DNA of 64,000 bases, taken from NCBI GenBank assembly GCA_948099385.1, contig CANUEZ040000151.1, positions 690,001-754,000 on the forward strand. Reading direction: 5' to 3'. The notes under the pieces are model-generated. The model was given only the letters and a program-made list of their open reading frames with translations. It searched no databases and was not told where the DNA came from. This document shows positions 33,381-46,195 of this stretch, piece by piece. Position numbers and translations under genes: made by a program. The DNA comes from Fasciola hepatica (taxonomy: Eukaryota; Platyhelminthes; Trematoda; Plagiorchiida; Fasciolidae). Position 1 is the first letter of the stretch; the number at the start of each line of letters is the position of its first letter.

Positions 33381-35358
33381 GGGCAGGTAGATATTGGACG
33401 CTCTTTAAGAAAAGTCACATTCATTCTTTGAATAGCCTTCTTAGTGATAATGTGCCATTTTCATGCAATTTAGGCGCGTGAATTGCACTAAAATCGTGGA
33501 TTTTTGTTTTAACCAAATGAAGGTCGAATTTGTATTCCATATCGGCTGTACTTTGTCGTCCGTATCATGCGATCCTACGCGTGAGTTTACTGTCACTTTA
33601 AATGTCTGCGGGTGTTATGGTGTTCATTCATTGCTGCTGTGATCAATAAGCCTGTGTGTCATGGTCAGGCTTTTAGTAATTCCAAGTAGTAAACGGCACC
33701 GGAGGGGTAATTACCGCTGGTCCTAAGACCAGCGAAAAAATGACTATTTTTCGCTCACTCAAGTGGGCTGCGATCACGCCTAAACAATAACTGAATGCGA
33801 AGTCAAGTTAAGTGATGTTGGCCCATTTTGTGAAGTAAGAGTGTGTTTGCTTAAGGGGCCGTGAGAGGCTTTCCGGAATTCTTTCGATAGCGTTCCGATG
33901 AAATACCGGACGATTCCAGCATGTGTCGTGTGGCACATGAAGTATGGTTTTTCTGTCCTTCCGTTCTCACCGTTCTCCATACTTAAAGGCGAATCGCCGG
34001 ATACGTTTTCGGAAACTGCTCCATATTACTGAGCTGTTATGACTGGAATGAATAAGTGGAAGAGAAATCGTGTGAAGAAGAAAAATCTCAGCTATTTGAA
34101 GTGTGCTTTTTGTGGAGAGGCCCAACTGTGGGCGCACCGCGAGCGTTCTCCCAAAATGGATTTGCCAGGTGGAAGTAATTGTTAGTCTTGTTACTTTCAC
34201 TCTATGGACTTAGCTTATGAGTGCGACGGCTGAAGGCGACACTATGATCCAAACAGACTTGCCAATCGGCCAACAGCGTGAGGCTTGCTCGGAAGACGAC
34301 TTTATTCTGACGGCTTTCTCAACGCAGCCAGCAGTTTCGAGTAAATTATACGTTTGGATGCCAACATTGACCCATTTGTTAGCCAAAGCTGAGGCATCTA
34401 CTAAATAGGCCTTCTCCTTTAAAAACCAGCCACAAATACCGGGTTTTGTTCTACTTCTGGCACATTAACCTCCGGTGAAAGTTATTCCTCTGGGCTGCTC
34501 AATAAATGCACCACAGTCGGCTGACGATGGAAGTGCACCTTCAAGCTCTCCCAGAAAGGCTTTTGTTTTTTCCGATTGTCTTCGGTGTAACAAAAGGGAA
34601 TCTTGGAAGCATTCTGTGAACATGTACCAAATCTTTGTAGGGATCCAAGAAAGTTATTGGGTACATCAAGGGAGTGACCTATCACAGATTTAGATAATGG
34701 GCTTTACTTTCAAGTGGGACTGATGAACCTCCAGACGAGACAGCTAACGAACAGTGCCACGGTACCAACGCGGCTTTCACTGTGAAAAAAGGGTGACTTT
34801 TCCATATGTTAATTGCAAGCTTCGTAAAGACGAGGCATTTCGTGCCATGCCGCAATGGAAGCACAACATCGGCGAGAGTCTGTTTGTTTCCCTAACAACT
34901 GACATGGTCCAGGTGTTGTAATAACACTACACACACTTTTCCGTTTGAGTTTGATGGATAAGCTTCTGGATCTCTGATTGCACTGTCATCGCAATTCATT
35001 TCGTCGCTTCGATAAAATTGCATGCGAGGACCTCGACAATCGGATACTCCCCTCGCATGCTGCCACTCTATGTGATTTCCAGCGGTTTTGCCTCCATTTT
35101 CACAATATTGACCCGTGGAAAGCCACGGAATTTCGTACATTCTTACTGTATTGAGGACCTGTCATTTTGAGGGCTTGTTTATTGCTAATGGGCTTGAACA
35201 TTTTTATGATGCTTCTGGTAGTCATTCGACATTATGTGCCATCCAGTTTTGCGCACTTCATGCAATGTAATCGCGAAATCTATTTTGCGTACAATTAGGC
35301 GAAAATTCTCTCGTATTTATGGCGTTTCAAATATTAAAAACAACGGTCATTCAAAAAT
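33381..35358. other. About 2 kb without recognisable features
   Basis: Only short open frames occur (34217-34408 +, 34892-35140 - and others). None has a recognisable motif. I see no tandem repeat, tail or long hairpin. Confidence 0.4.
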
Positions 35359-37290
35359 TCATCATCATCATCATCGTACAGCTTTAGACGGTAGGGCAAA
35401 CCCCACTGACCACCGTCTTTCTCATCATGCTGCACGCTGAATTAGGAAGTATGAATGTACACGATGGACAAAGAGTGGACCTACACGGGTGAGAAAGGGA
35501 GAGAATGCCCTAGTAACCAACGAAGAGAACCCACAGTCTAACTGTACAAACGCACATCGATCAGTCATTCTGATTCGATAGGAAGTGACAATACGATCGC
35601 CACTGTTTGCGGTCCGCAGCCATATCCTTCAGTGTCTCCAGCCAACCACGAGGACATGAAGCACCTGCTTTTGCTAAGTTCACTGTACATTTTCTCATTC
35701 CCCGCTGCAACGTCATCTGTTAACCTCCACGTGGTCTCTTCCACTCTCTAGGAGGAACGGAGAATAGGACACGGTATGGTAGACTTGTGTTTGACATACG
35801 TAACACACGCCCCAACCAACGAAGTCTACTAAGCTGGATACGCTGTGACAGAGAGTTCTCCGAATTAGTACCCAATACTTGATTTCTGACCTCACTACTG
35901 CCTACTCGGCTAATCCACCCGATCTTAGCTATACTAAGTAAACATCTGTGGTCGAAAACCTCAAGACGACGAATATCTTCAGCTCGCAGACTCCAAGTCT
36001 CGCAACCATACAACAAAACTGAACGCACAGCGGCACAATATACACGACCTTTCAACTTCAGTTGAATATCAGATCGACGCCACAGGTGCTTCAGTCAAAC
36101 GTACGCCGCTCGGGCCTTGGATATACGCGTGCTCACTTCTACCACAGTGCTCCCACCCGTCGTCACACTTCTGCTGAGGTAGGTGAAGTGGTTGACAACT
36201 GCCAACACTCCTCCATCGAGCATCAGGCTCGGAATTGTTGACGTCCATTCTAGTGACATCACTTTACGCTTTGAAGGTGCAAGGAGCATGCCAAATGGAG
36301 CTACAGTTTATGCGAGATTAGCCAGTGCAGGCTGAGCATGCTTCGTGCATTCGAACAAGCAGACAACGTCGTCCGCGTAATCTAGGTCACATAGCTTTCC
36401 ATTATTTCCTAGTTTGACGCCTACATCTTGAAGATTTTGCAACGCACTCTCCATTGTTTCGTCAATGACGAAGTTGAACAGGAATGGAGACGTAGGACAT
36501 CCTTGTCGAATACCGCTGGTCGCTTCGAGCCGACCGAATATTTCACCGTAAACTCTAAAGCAGCCAGAAGTATGAAAATACAGTGATCCCAATAGGTTTA
36601 GGAACTTCTGGGGCATACCTTTTCCACGAGGAGTACTGAAAAGCGCTGCTCGATCAACTGATTCAAAGGCGCTTTTCAGTTCTAAGAAAACTATTATTGT
36701 CGGTCGGCGGTGCGTGTGACGCTCTTCAAGTAGTCGGCTAAGAGTAAAAATCCGATCGATGCTTTCTCGACCCTGTCAGAACCCAGCTCGCTGTTCGCGG
36801 GCATTCTTCTCACGGGTGAGCGTCAGACGGTGCAGCAGAATCGAGGCTAGCTATTTGGCGACTATTGGAATTAAGCTAATCCCAAGATGATTACCATGGT
36901 CATTGCGTATTGCCTTCTTGATGATGCGAACAATCGGTGATTCACTCCATAATAACGCAATGCGCTTCTCCTTCCAGATGTCACAGAGCAATTCGGTAAG
37001 TAATTTTATCAGCGCTCCACCACCCAGTTTGAAAGGAACTGGAGGAAGTTTGTCGGGACCTACCGCTTTCACTTGCTTTGGTAATCAAATACGACTCTAC
37101 TTCTGCTTCCGATGGGTTTCAAGTGATACCATCCAAAGAGTTGCAGCTGTTGACGCAGGAGTAGCTACTCTAGCGTGCGGCCAGCTAAACTGTTTCTTAG
37201 CACGTATTCGGCCCAACTGTCAAGCCTTTGCTTTTTGCTATGGAGGGGTTCTCCCTTTCTATTGCGAATCGTTTCACTGACCTGGATGCG
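35359..37290 (-). mobile_element. R2: RTE (SR2/BovB-like) retrotransposon, 5'-truncated
   Basis: The tail (TCATCATCATC on the plus strand) is at 35359-35375, and the 3' hairpin and UTR match R1 exactly in design. The coding part reaches back to about 37290, roughly 1 kb further than R1. It lies in opposite orientation to R1, about 21 kb away, and is nearly identical over the shared 0.94 kb. Confidence 0.85.
35720..37290 (-). pseudogene. R2 reverse transcriptase and C-terminal region
   Basis: Minus strand, in order: a pre-RT stretch near 37250 (RKGEPLHSKKQRLDSWAEYV); RT entry VGPDKLPPVPFKLGG (37060); FRVYGEIFGRLEATSGIRQGC and PTSPFLFNFVID (36550-36480); the catalytic DYADDVVCLFE (about 36390); and, after a stop near 36307, the RTE C-terminus [10 protein letters not shown] through [13 protein letters not shown]. 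Several stops and frame changes occur (for example near 36850 and 36780). The YADD box is intact but the gene is dead. Confidence 0.85.
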
Positions 37291-38640
37291 CCGTCCACCG
37301 TGGATGCCAAAACACTGTCCTAATGAACCACATTATCTTGTCCGCAGATTCGCCGAACAACATCGCCATCGCTGATAGTAAACCGGTTGAAATTTTCATC
37401 ATATGTGAAGCATCGGTTAGTGGGAAATATTTTAAAGGCCCGTGTAAGTTTTACAGTGAACCCATGAACTCTAACCAACTATACATATATTCCGTTGACG
37501 GTTGGCAAGATGATGTTGTAGCACTTGCTGTAAGTAGCATTGTCTGTAAATGCTTTATCATAACTGTTGGTAGTCTTCATGTAATCGAACCCATACTACA
37601 GACTTTTAACTATTGACACCCCACTTATTGGTATGTATCCGTCACTTCAAATTTTTGATGGATAAAACTCTACGTATTGCCAAATGCTAACAGTTTAGGA
37701 TGTAACTGATTATTGTTTTCCTCTGTGATGAATCTGTGGCCATCGTCCACGGTAACTATTTGGTAGATGACAAAAGGATGCATTGGCCCAAGTCGTCCAA
37801 ATTCCAAGCTTATCAGAGATTGCTGTTGGGAGGTCCAAAATTGGAGAATAGTGTACTAGAATAAAACGTCCGTGAGGTATGTTACTCAGGCAAAGAAAAA
37901 ATGCATTCGTATAGAGTCAGGAAACCTGAAAGATGCAATAGACCTCGACAGGAAGGTTATCGGTGAAACCGGAAAATCAGCATCTTTGGATGATACATGA
38001 CAGACGACGCTTGCTAACAAGCGCTATTCCGTTCGCCGCAGGCGAGTCACCACTTCATTTCCCGTTCTTCAAGAGCACCCATTACCTTCACATCGGACGA
38101 GAGTTCTGAGGAACTCCCTGCAGCTCAGCGGATTTACACGAAACCTCTCGTTTAATCCCCGATATCTCCAGAGCCAGTTTTGAACCTAGCTCATCTTCAC
38201 CGAGATAAATTGCATGCAGCTTCCGTCACCACGCCTCTATGTAGTCCGCCAAGATTGACAGATGAGAGGAACCACAGAAGTACAGAGATAGGGGCCGCAC
38301 CTGTTACTCCGAGGTTATCGGTTTTGTAGTTCGGGCAATGAGAACATTTCATATAGCTCGTCCGACCCATTAACCACTGGTCAGTAGTCCGATCAAATGC
38401 AGGAATTCTTTCAAAGTCGTTAAGGTGGTTGCTTTATTACCCACACTTATGACGTTCAGACTGTATAGGGCTATTTTCTCTTGCTTGAATAGTCTGCGGA
38501 TCGACCATTTATTGCTAATCGGGAAAATTGACAGTTTCTTTAGCCTGTAGTGACCTCGATCGTTGGGGAAAAATGACTGTTCTCTGGACATCATTTTGGA
38601 TCTATTTTCTCTACGATCTTTTCTGACGTTAGACATCAAC
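37291..38640. other. Mostly unassigned; weak RT-end similarity at 38600-38370 (-)
   Basis: One open frame (37323-37616 +) has no family I recognise. Minus strand 38600-38450 reads YRLKKLSIFPISNKW, which faintly resembles the C-terminal block of CR1/L2-type ORF2 (LKELSLFP...R.RGDLI). The match is too short to call. Confidence 0.3.
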
Positions 38641-38898
38641 CTCATTGTGTCGTTCCGTTGCGTACGTTTTACTGTACTTACCGTTCCGAGGTTGTCGCCG
38701 ACCTCGTTTTGGATCACTTTCGCTTTCGGTCTCTCGCCGATTGTACGCGCCCGCGGTTTGCTTGCTGCACAGTCGTTGCGTTCGTCTTCCGTTCGGTGTA
38801 CCTCTTATATCGGTACTGTTTCGGCACGACGATATATAGAATACACCTTGCAACCGTAAACTGACCTGCGCCTTCTCTACACAATCCTGAGGTTTGAT

Positions 38899-39700
38899 TT
38901 GCAGCCCTGGAGCTGCAGTCTGAGGTACGTAGGATTATCGGCCAGAGCCAACGATTCTCCTATGACTTGGAGGCCGTCCCGGGCGACTTTATCGCCTGAA
39001 TGGGGGATTTGGTGTCAAATCCTCCTCAAGGGCAGCCGTACGATCAGCTTAAGAAGGCTGTACTGCAGCTTTTCCTTCTTTCTTGGGAGGAACGCTCACC
39101 GCAGCTACTTGCCCGGCGTCCCGTAGGGGCAAAGAAACCAGCCGCTATCTAGGATACCTCCGGTCCCTGGCAGGGCACGCCGACAAGGATTCGGAGACAG
39201 GTAAGGAACTATGGTTGAACCCATTACCCTTTCATGTTCGGGCCACCGTAACTGCTCTCCTCAAGGGCCCGTCTTTGGAACGAGCAGCCGCTGTGACTGA
39301 CAAGATTGTCGCAAGTGTCGGCAGTGGGGCTAATCCCCTCATTGCCACGACATCGCGCAATCCTCAAGGTGTTGCTCTGGATAAATCACCGGAGAGGCCT
39401 CAGCACTCTCGATCCATCCAGCGCCGACTGTCCTTCAAAGAGAGAGTTGAAATACCCATTTCTCGCCGTAGCCAAGTTAAGCAACGGCACGGACGGGCAC
39501 CCTCCACTGCCCACGCCCGCCATGAATCCGCCCACCTGCCTCGTCCAAACCACACCAACCTACCAGCGGTTTTTGTTGGTCACACGGCGTTTTCGAACCA
39601 GCCGCCCGTAGGTGCAGGAAACCGTGTTCATACGCGGCGGGAAAGACCACTGCCGGCGAGTAGAAGCGGCCGTACTCCCCGGCAATCAGTTACAGGTTAA
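38899..39700 (+). pseudogene. G1 gag
   Basis: The frame at 39083-39700 has LRSLAGHADKDSETGKELWL, PFHVRATVTALLKG and ERAAAVTDKIVAS, the helical gag block typical of flatworm CsRn1-like elements. An upstream piece lies at 38899-39126 in another frame. No zinc knuckle is visible in the Pro/Arg-rich remainder. Confidence 0.6.
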
Positions 39701-40214
39701 CTGCTTATTTTACGCGCATGGTTCACTCACCAGTGCTAGGTTCCTAGCTGATACTAGAGCCCAATTTCCTGTCTTGCCGGTTGGTAAAGACAAGCCGCGA
39801 GCTTCTTCGCTTCGGCTGTCAGCGGCGAATGGTTCTTCCACTCCTGCGTACAGCACTAGACAGCTTGCGGTCAACCTGGGACCACGACGACGGTATCTGT
39901 GGACTTTCATACTTGCGGACGTTCCCACAGGCACACTGGGAGTCCATTTTCTCCTGTACTACAAATTACTTGTTGATTCACGTAGGCTGCAGTTTATTGA
40001 TCCTTCGTCGGACTCTAAATTTACGGGCCTAGCAGCTCCAACAGATGCACACCGAATCACAGGATCGTTTTCTAACATTCCTCATGACTTCAGTCTTTGT
40101 TTAATAGACACACGCGTTCTGACTAAACAGTTTGGAGAGATAGATACGGTTACTGATCGTGTGGCACACCACGTTGTCACTGACGGACCACCAGTCACGG
40201 CACGACCTCGCTGA
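39612..40214 (+). pseudogene. G1 aspartic protease region
   Basis: FLADTRAQFPVLP near 39750 is the retropepsin site, but the D-T-G triad reads D-T-R. LGVHFLLYYKLLVDSRR near 39945 is the conserved strand that normally reads LGADFL. The frame runs on to a stop at 40212-40214 just before RT. Confidence 0.7.
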
Positions 40215-40945
40215 CTGGCTCTCGCCAAAAGTGAGTTTGCCACTTTACTTTCCAAAGGTATTGTTCGTCCCTCCCCCAGTTTATTGACCTCACCCCCTAC
40301 ACATGGTTCTTAAGAAAAATGGCATTAGATGGCGACCACATGGCGACTATCGCGCACTAAACTCGGTCACCCGCTACGATAGCTATCCGATATCCTGACA
40401 TACACGACATCACGGAATCACCTCACTGCACGACTGCATTTTCTAAGATCGATTTGCTACAAGCCTATCACTAGATCTCAGTCACCGCTGAAGATGTCGA
40501 GAAAACCGCCGTCACGACTCTTTTTGGTTTGCTTGAGTTCTTACGCATGCCTTTTGATTTGCAAAATGCTGCTCAGACATTCCAGAGGTTTATCGATAGC
40601 GTTAAACGAGACTTGGAATTTGTTCAGGTCCATATCGGTGACTTGCTAATGGCATTGTCGAGCGTAGATGAGCACTTCCAACATTAGACGCTACTGTTTC
40701 AACGTTTGCCCGAACATCGAATAGTACTCAATCCCGATAAATATGAACTTGGCAAACCTGAACTTGTGTTCCTCAGTCACAAAATCACTCGAGAGGGTAT
40801 TAAACCTTGCGAGGATAAAGTGCCCACTATTTTGGATTACGCCCTACCGTCCTCATTCAAGGAGCCTGGGGCATTTTTTGGTTTAATTAGCTTCTATCGC
40901 CGTTTCATACCCCATGCTGATGAACGTTTGTTCCCGTTATGACCT
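40215..40945 (+). pseudogene. G1 reverse transcriptase
   Basis: Fragments of the RT order are seen: HMVLKKNGIRWRPHGDYRAL (near 40305), EDVEKTAVTTLFGLLEFL (near 40490) and [15 protein letters not shown]. The catalytic YIDD equivalent reads HIGD near 40640. FFGLISFYRRFIPHA closes the domain near 40905. Several stops occur. The enzyme is dead. Confidence 0.75.
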
Positions 40946-41450
40946 CCGTGACAATCCACGTAAGTTGTCACTTACGGATGCCACACGAGTAGCCCTCTCG
41001 GAGAATGAAGTGAAATCAGCTCAGACCACGCTCCTAATGCACCTAGTTCCGTCCGCCACGCTAAGCATAGCGGTGGATGCATCCGACCTTGTCATCGGAG
41101 CGGTCCTGCAACAGTCTGTTTCTGGGATTTGGCAACCATTAGAGTTTTCGTCTCGCGACTCAGTCCCAGGAAAACCAAATAAAGTGCATTCGGTCTCGAA
41201 CTGCTGTCTGCATATAACGCCGTTAAACACCTTCATCATACAGTCGAGGATCGATACTTCATCCTCTATACCGACCATAAGTCTTTGACGTATGCATTGC
41301 ATACTGAGTCTGACCGTTACTCCTCACGAAAAGTCAGACACTTGGACTATATTTATCGGTTCACGGCTGACCTACGCCACGTTAAAGGTGAGTCGAACTG
41401 CGGTGCAGATGAGTTTTTGTGTATTCCACCTAATGCTACTGAATCGCCGG
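40914..41450 (+). pseudogene. G1 RNase H
   Basis: LSIAVDASDLVIGAVLQQ (near 41070) holds the first catalytic Asp. The frame then shifts. RHLDYIYRFTADLRHVKGES near 41335 with a following NCGADEFL is the usual end (HVKG.N..AD.LSR). Confidence 0.7.
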
Positions 41451-41679
41451 TTTTATACATCCCCGCCATGGCTGCCGCACTGGCACAGGATAACTCATGT
41501 AAGGAAGCCGCTCAGCCATCGTCGCTACAGTATCAGTCCGTACCTCTGGCTGTCAGAGCTAGGACTATACTCTGCAACATGTTTACTGGTCTACCTCGAT
41601 CAATCGTACCCTCTACATATCGGCCTCCCGTGGTCGATACCATACAAGGACTCTCACATCCAGGCACGCAGCCTGCCTC

Positions 41680-42884
41680 CGACTAGTAGCTGCACGATAC
41701 GTCTGGCCGTCCAAGAACAAAGATGGTCGTATGTGGGCAAAATGGTGTTTACGATGTCAACTATGTGAAGTGCATAGGCACGTAGCTTCGCCCATCGGTA
41801 CTTTTGCTGCACCTGATGCTCGCTTCGATCATATCCACGTAGACATTGTGGGTCCATTGACCCCTTCCCATGGGTAAACCTATCTACTGAAGTGCATCGA
41901 CAAATTTACGAGGTGGTCCAAGGCTATTCGAATCTCTGCCATCACGGCCGAATCAGTGGCTCGACACCTGATAGAACGATAGATAGCCTAATGTGGTTGT
42001 TTTTCCACAATCACTACCGATCGAGGGCAACAATCTGAGTCTGAACTATTCTCTTCATTAACTTACATGCTAGGTACGGAGAGCATTCGCATGACCACGT
42101 ACCATCCGACATAGAATGGCTTAGTCGGATGTTTTCATAGCTAGCTCAGAGCGGCTCTTAAAGCAAACGAGAGCCCCGACTAGTTCGAAACGTAACCACT
42201 AGTTCTGCTGGGTATCAGGGCCTGCATAAGGGCATATATTCAATGTTCCGCCGCAGAACTTGTCTACGGCATGACATTACGACTGTCTGGGAAATTCCCC
42301 AAGCCAAGGAAGAAAACTCACATGCCGTACAGACTAACGTTCACTGTTTGTCTACGTACATGCGAAGTCTCGCTCCGGCACAGATTTGAATGCAGCGACA
42401 AAAGGTTTTTGTTCCGACCGAACTCGAAACTTGTTCGCATGTATTCATCCGTGTTGATTCGGTACGGAAACCATCGCAACAGCTTTACGAAGGTTCATTT
42501 CGAGTGATTTCTCGTCACGATAAGACTTTTAGGGTTGATCGATACGGTCGCGTTGATACCGTTAGCTTTGATCTTCTCAAAGCCGCGTACGCTGATGACA
42601 GCTTGTCACACACTGGCATGAGATTCGATGTTAACCCCGCAATACTTGTTGACAACACTTCCGTGTCACGTCGAGGTCTGCAATTGGCGTTGCCTGCTAC
42701 GACCTCGAATGAGGCTATTGTCTCACTTTCAAATCAGCAGTTCATTGGCCAAGCTACGTCTTCAAGTGAGAGTACTGTCTTACGTTCAAGTCGGCAGAGC
42801 ACGCCTATGAACCCGTCCTTGAAAGAGGCCTCCTTCCCGACTTTCTGTCGGAGGATCGTTTGCCCAGCATGTTTTCGCGACTAG
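41680..42884 (+). pseudogene. G1 integrase and C-terminal extension
   Basis: The zinc-binding end (WCLRCQLCEVHRH near 41745) is followed by HVDIVGPLTPS (first catalytic Asp, near 41845) and TTDRGQQSES (second Asp, near 42015). The Glu of the NGLVERFHR block is replaced (GLVGCFHS near 42120). The C-terminal part 42390-42884 carries VFIRVDSVRKP and YEGSFRVISRHDKTFRVD, the chromatin-side region typical of CsRn1-like integrases. Many stops occur. Confidence 0.7.
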
Positions 42885-42890
42885 GTCGAA

Positions 42891-43369
42891 CACGATCGTA
42901 ATCACTGCACTTCGCAGTAATAACTTTCGTGTTTATCGTTTCGACACGATTTAACATATCTCATTAGTTATCACTGTATTCTAGTCAAGTCCATTGCGGC
43001 TGCTACACCAGTCTTCCGTTTCTTTTTGTTTCATGGAGCCTCGCCATGTGGTACGCTTCGCTGGTCCCAAGAAATTTGGAGAATTTTAGCACCAACGTTT
43101 GCATTCTGGATCGGCCCTATAGATGTCGTTCCTTGCCGTTGACGGACCTATCTATCTGGCTTCCGGATATCATATTGGTTAACGGCTACGCGACGCTGGA
43201 CGTTATTGGTGTGGCATGTCTGGATGACGATTGGCGCAACCGATGTCCTTGGCAACAAATATGGTTTACGCTCGACCATCATTCTTCGGTCCCTGCATAC
43301 CGTAGCGGTGGCCATCTTTGTTCATACTTTTACCACGTTTATTGTTTAACTGAACGCTGACTGCCGGGC
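42891..43369. other. Region between G1 and G2
   Basis: Probably the G1 3' end with its LTR, or diverged flank. I could not match it to the sequence before G1 gag. No gene is supported. Confidence 0.3.
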
Positions 43370-43610
43370 GCCGTGGCCACTTGACCATTGCTCCTGCTCC
43401 CGCTCTCAAGCGCGCTCCCAAATACATGCTAACCACTATCTCTCCCAATCGCCTTCTCGTTCTCACGGGTCGTGGAGAATATCGTTCTGGTTAACATATT
43501 CGTATAGTGCCGAGCACTAGAGTAGCGTGCAGGTGGTCCCAACAGTACAAAGGACCGAAGCAAGCGTTAAAGAAGGAAATCGCAAAGTAAGGTCCAATGA
43601 ACCTTGCAAT

Positions 43611-43628
43611 TGGTGAGCCCCACGTGAT
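43611..43628 (+). promoter_or_regulatory. Primer binding site for tRNA-Trp (G2)
   Basis: TGGTGAGCCCCACGTGAT agrees at 16 of 18 positions with the complement of the 3' end of metazoan tRNA-Trp including CCA. CsRn1-type Gypsy elements of flukes use tRNA-Trp. It marks the 5' LTR end at about 43610. Confidence 0.7.
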
Positions 43629-43908
43629 CCCCAGGTGACGTGAGTTTCCTTGTTTTCCACCGTTCAAGTTCCCGTCTGCGTACGTTTTTGTGTTTTATTG
43701 TTTCCCTATCTGTTGATTTCTTTTGGTCGGTTTACCAAATAATTTTTTTTGTCCATACTTATTTCTGGTGTCTAGTTCGTCGTGATTTTTCTTCGCGAAG
43801 GTTATAGTGCCCCGTTGGTGGCTGATTTCTTCTCTCGTCTGTATTCGATAAAGTAATGCTGCGTCCACTGAACGGGAACCCTGCCCAGACCATACCGTCG
43901 GGGCGATC

Positions 43909-44661
43909 ATGCTGCACATACCGGCATTCACGCCTGCTGATCCAAAACTCTGGTTCACCCTGGCGCAGATAAAATTCGAAAACTGCCGTGTAACCAGTGG
44001 CGCCAGCCGTTTGAGGTGGGCAGCAGGCCGCCTCCCGCCGGAGGTCACAATGCAAGTAAGGGACGTAATAATCTCTTCCCGAAGCTACGAGGCTTTGAGG
44101 GAGGGCCGTCATTGCCCGCACGACCCCAAGGCAGGACCAATGTATGCAACAACCTCAAAACGTTGAGCTTGGAAGCAGGAAGCTCTCAGAACTGCTGCGT
44201 GAGTTGCGGCGCTTCAGGGGACCGACGGTAGACGAGGACCCACTCTTAAGGGAACTTTGGCTGCAGCGTTTGCCGCACAACATCCCAGTTTACTAATTGC
44301 CACGCGCAAGTGTTCGCCGGAGGAAATTGCGGCGATAGCTGATGGCATTATGTCACGATACAACCATGCTGCAGCTGGAGTAACCAGGTCCTCCGTCACA
44401 ACGGTGCCTGCCTCGCCAGCATCTAACGACTTCGCGTCAGTTTTGTCCAGAATTGAGGCCAGCCTGCAACGCCTAAAAGTAAGAAAAAGTAGGTCACAGG
44501 AGCGGCACTGTGCACGCTCACCTAGGCTCCATAGTCCGTCATTGCGACGACGTTTTGGCTTTTCAAAAGAAGGGTATTGTAAACACCCCAGTCGCTTTGG
44601 TGAGGGAGCCAAACGATGCGAACGAGGGCGTACGTTTTCCGGTGCTCATCAGGGAAACTAA
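43909..44661 (+). pseudogene. G2 gag
   Basis: Starts MLHIPAFTPADPKLWFTLAQ, the amino block of CsRn1-like gag, with LPPEVTMQVRDVIIS following. A frame change near 44150 leads into 44257-44661: PEEIAAIADGIMSRYN and a basic region with YCKHPSRFGEGAKRC, which looks like a damaged CHCC-type zinc motif of this group. Confidence 0.75.
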
Positions 44662-45139
44662 ACCCCCGGCCCGTGGTAGTGACCCATGAAGCCGGGAATA
44701 AGACCAACAGTCGTCTCTTGTAAGTAAGGAAAATCATTTCACTTAATATGTTCCTTGTAGATACCGGTGCCAAAGTGAGCGTCCTCCCCCGACTGGAAGG
44801 CGACAACAGCACACCGCAGGCCAAATGACTACGCGCTGCCAATGGCACAGCCATCCCAACGTTTGGTCAGTGGTCACTTACCTCTAACTTAGGTTTAAAG
44901 CGTAATTTTCGTTGGGATTTCATCATTGCCGACGTCCCGTACCCAATTGCAGGCGCTGACTTCCTGCAACACTTTGCCACAGAGTGGTGGATCGTCAGAC
45001 CACACTCGCTGTTGCGGGTTATAATTCGCGAGTGAATCACGTCACGCCTTTTTACGTTCAACCACCGGCACAACAACCTTATGGCGAGCTCATCGCCGCC
45101 TACCCGGCCATGTTTTGGCAGGCCGGGCCTCTCTGAGCA
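44662..45139 (+). pseudogene. G2 protease region, heavily decayed
   Basis: In mixed frames, the sequence near 44755-44780 encodes VDTGAKVSVLP-like residues (DTG kept), and the part near 44930-44965 encodes ADFLQH. Stops separate them. It links gag to RT. Confidence 0.5.
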
Positions 45140-45745
45140 GTGACCACCAACGTCACTCACTATATCGATACTGAGGGGCCCCCAGTGTTCAGCAGGCCGC
45201 GTTGGTTAGCACCAAACAAGCTTCGTGTTGCACAGGCTGAATTCGCACATATGCTAGAACTGGGTATAATACGCCCTTCTAGCAGCCCCTGGGCTTACTC
45301 TCTTCATATGGTCCTTAAGTCTAGCGGGGACTGGCGACCCTGTGGTGATCACAGAGCACTTAACAGAATCACCGTCCCTGACCTATACCCAATTCCCCAT
45401 ATACAGGACCTTACTTCGTCTTTATCAGGTTGCTTCGTCTTCAGCCGTATCGATTTAGTTCGTACGTACAGCCAGATCCCGGTAGCAGAGGCCGATATCC
45501 CTAAAACTGCCGTCACTACAACTTTCGGGCCGCTCGAGTTTCTTCAAATGCCGTTTGGACTCAGCAATGCAGCCCAGACCTTCCAACGGTTCATGCACGA
45601 GGCAACTCGTGGTTTGGAAAATGTCTACTTATACCTGGATGATATTTTGGTGGCTAGTTCTTCAGAGCAAAAGCACGCTGCACACTTACGAGCACTTTTC
45701 CAACGCCTTAGCCAGCACGGCTTCACGATCATTATCGCTAAATGA
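45140..45745 (+). pseudogene. G2 reverse transcriptase
   Basis: An uninterrupted 201-codon frame: [73 protein letters not shown] and the intact catalytic [12 protein letters not shown] near 45635. It ends at a premature TGA (45743-45745), within the thumb. This is the best preserved domain of either Gypsy element. Confidence 0.85.
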
Positions 45746-46195
45746 GAATTAGGGCGGTCCGATATCACCTTCATAAGGCATTCTATTTCATCCTCGAGTA
45801 TCCGCCTTCTGCCAGATAAATTTTCCGGTATTCGCGGCTACCCTGAACCCCAATTTTTTCGTCAGTTGCGTCAGTTTGCCGGCCCGGTGGATTTCTACCG
45901 CTGATTTATTTCTCACTGCGCGGAAATGATGCAACCCCTCACCGACCTGTTGCGCGGAAGTAAGAGGAAGTTCGTGTTTCCCGAAACGGCACAAGCCGAA
46001 TTTGACCTGGTCAAGCATGCCATCGCTAACACAGCACTCCTTACCCACAACGACCTTTTTGGCTCCTATTTCGGTATTGAAGGACGCCTCGGGCACAGCG
46101 GTTGGAGACGTACTGCAACAGTTCGCGGACGATTCTTGGCAACCTCTGGCATTCTTCTCTGAGCGCCTACAACCCGCCGAATATTGGTATAGCAC
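45746..46195 (+). pseudogene. G2 RT end and RNase H start
   Basis: FRQLRQFAGPVDFYR near 45862 is the RT-connection block. MMQPLTDLLRGSKRKF follows near 45928, and FGIEGRLGHSG near 46075 reads, in the next frame, as the RNase H DASGTAVGDVLQQ. The frame ends at the insertion breakpoint. Confidence 0.75.

Larger units (their letters stand above)
38640..42890 (+). mobile_element. G1: Gypsy LTR retrotransposon, CsRn1-like, all catalytic sites lost
   Basis: gag, protease, RT, RNase H and integrase follow in Ty3/Gypsy order on the plus strand, with stops and frame changes throughout. LTRs cannot be delimited. The sequence before gag ends near ACCTTGCAA (38848-38856), a string that also precedes the primer site of G2 (43602-43609). 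This hints at related LTR ends but is not proof. Confidence 0.75.

Noticed and set aside
37323..37616. A 97-codon frame as a host exon
   Set aside because: No family is recognised and no convincing splice sites frame it. It is left within the unassigned region.
38640..38856. Defining the G1 5' LTR from the shared ACCTTGCAA string
   Set aside because: Nine bases are too few, no matching 3' LTR could be found by eye, and no primer site follows.
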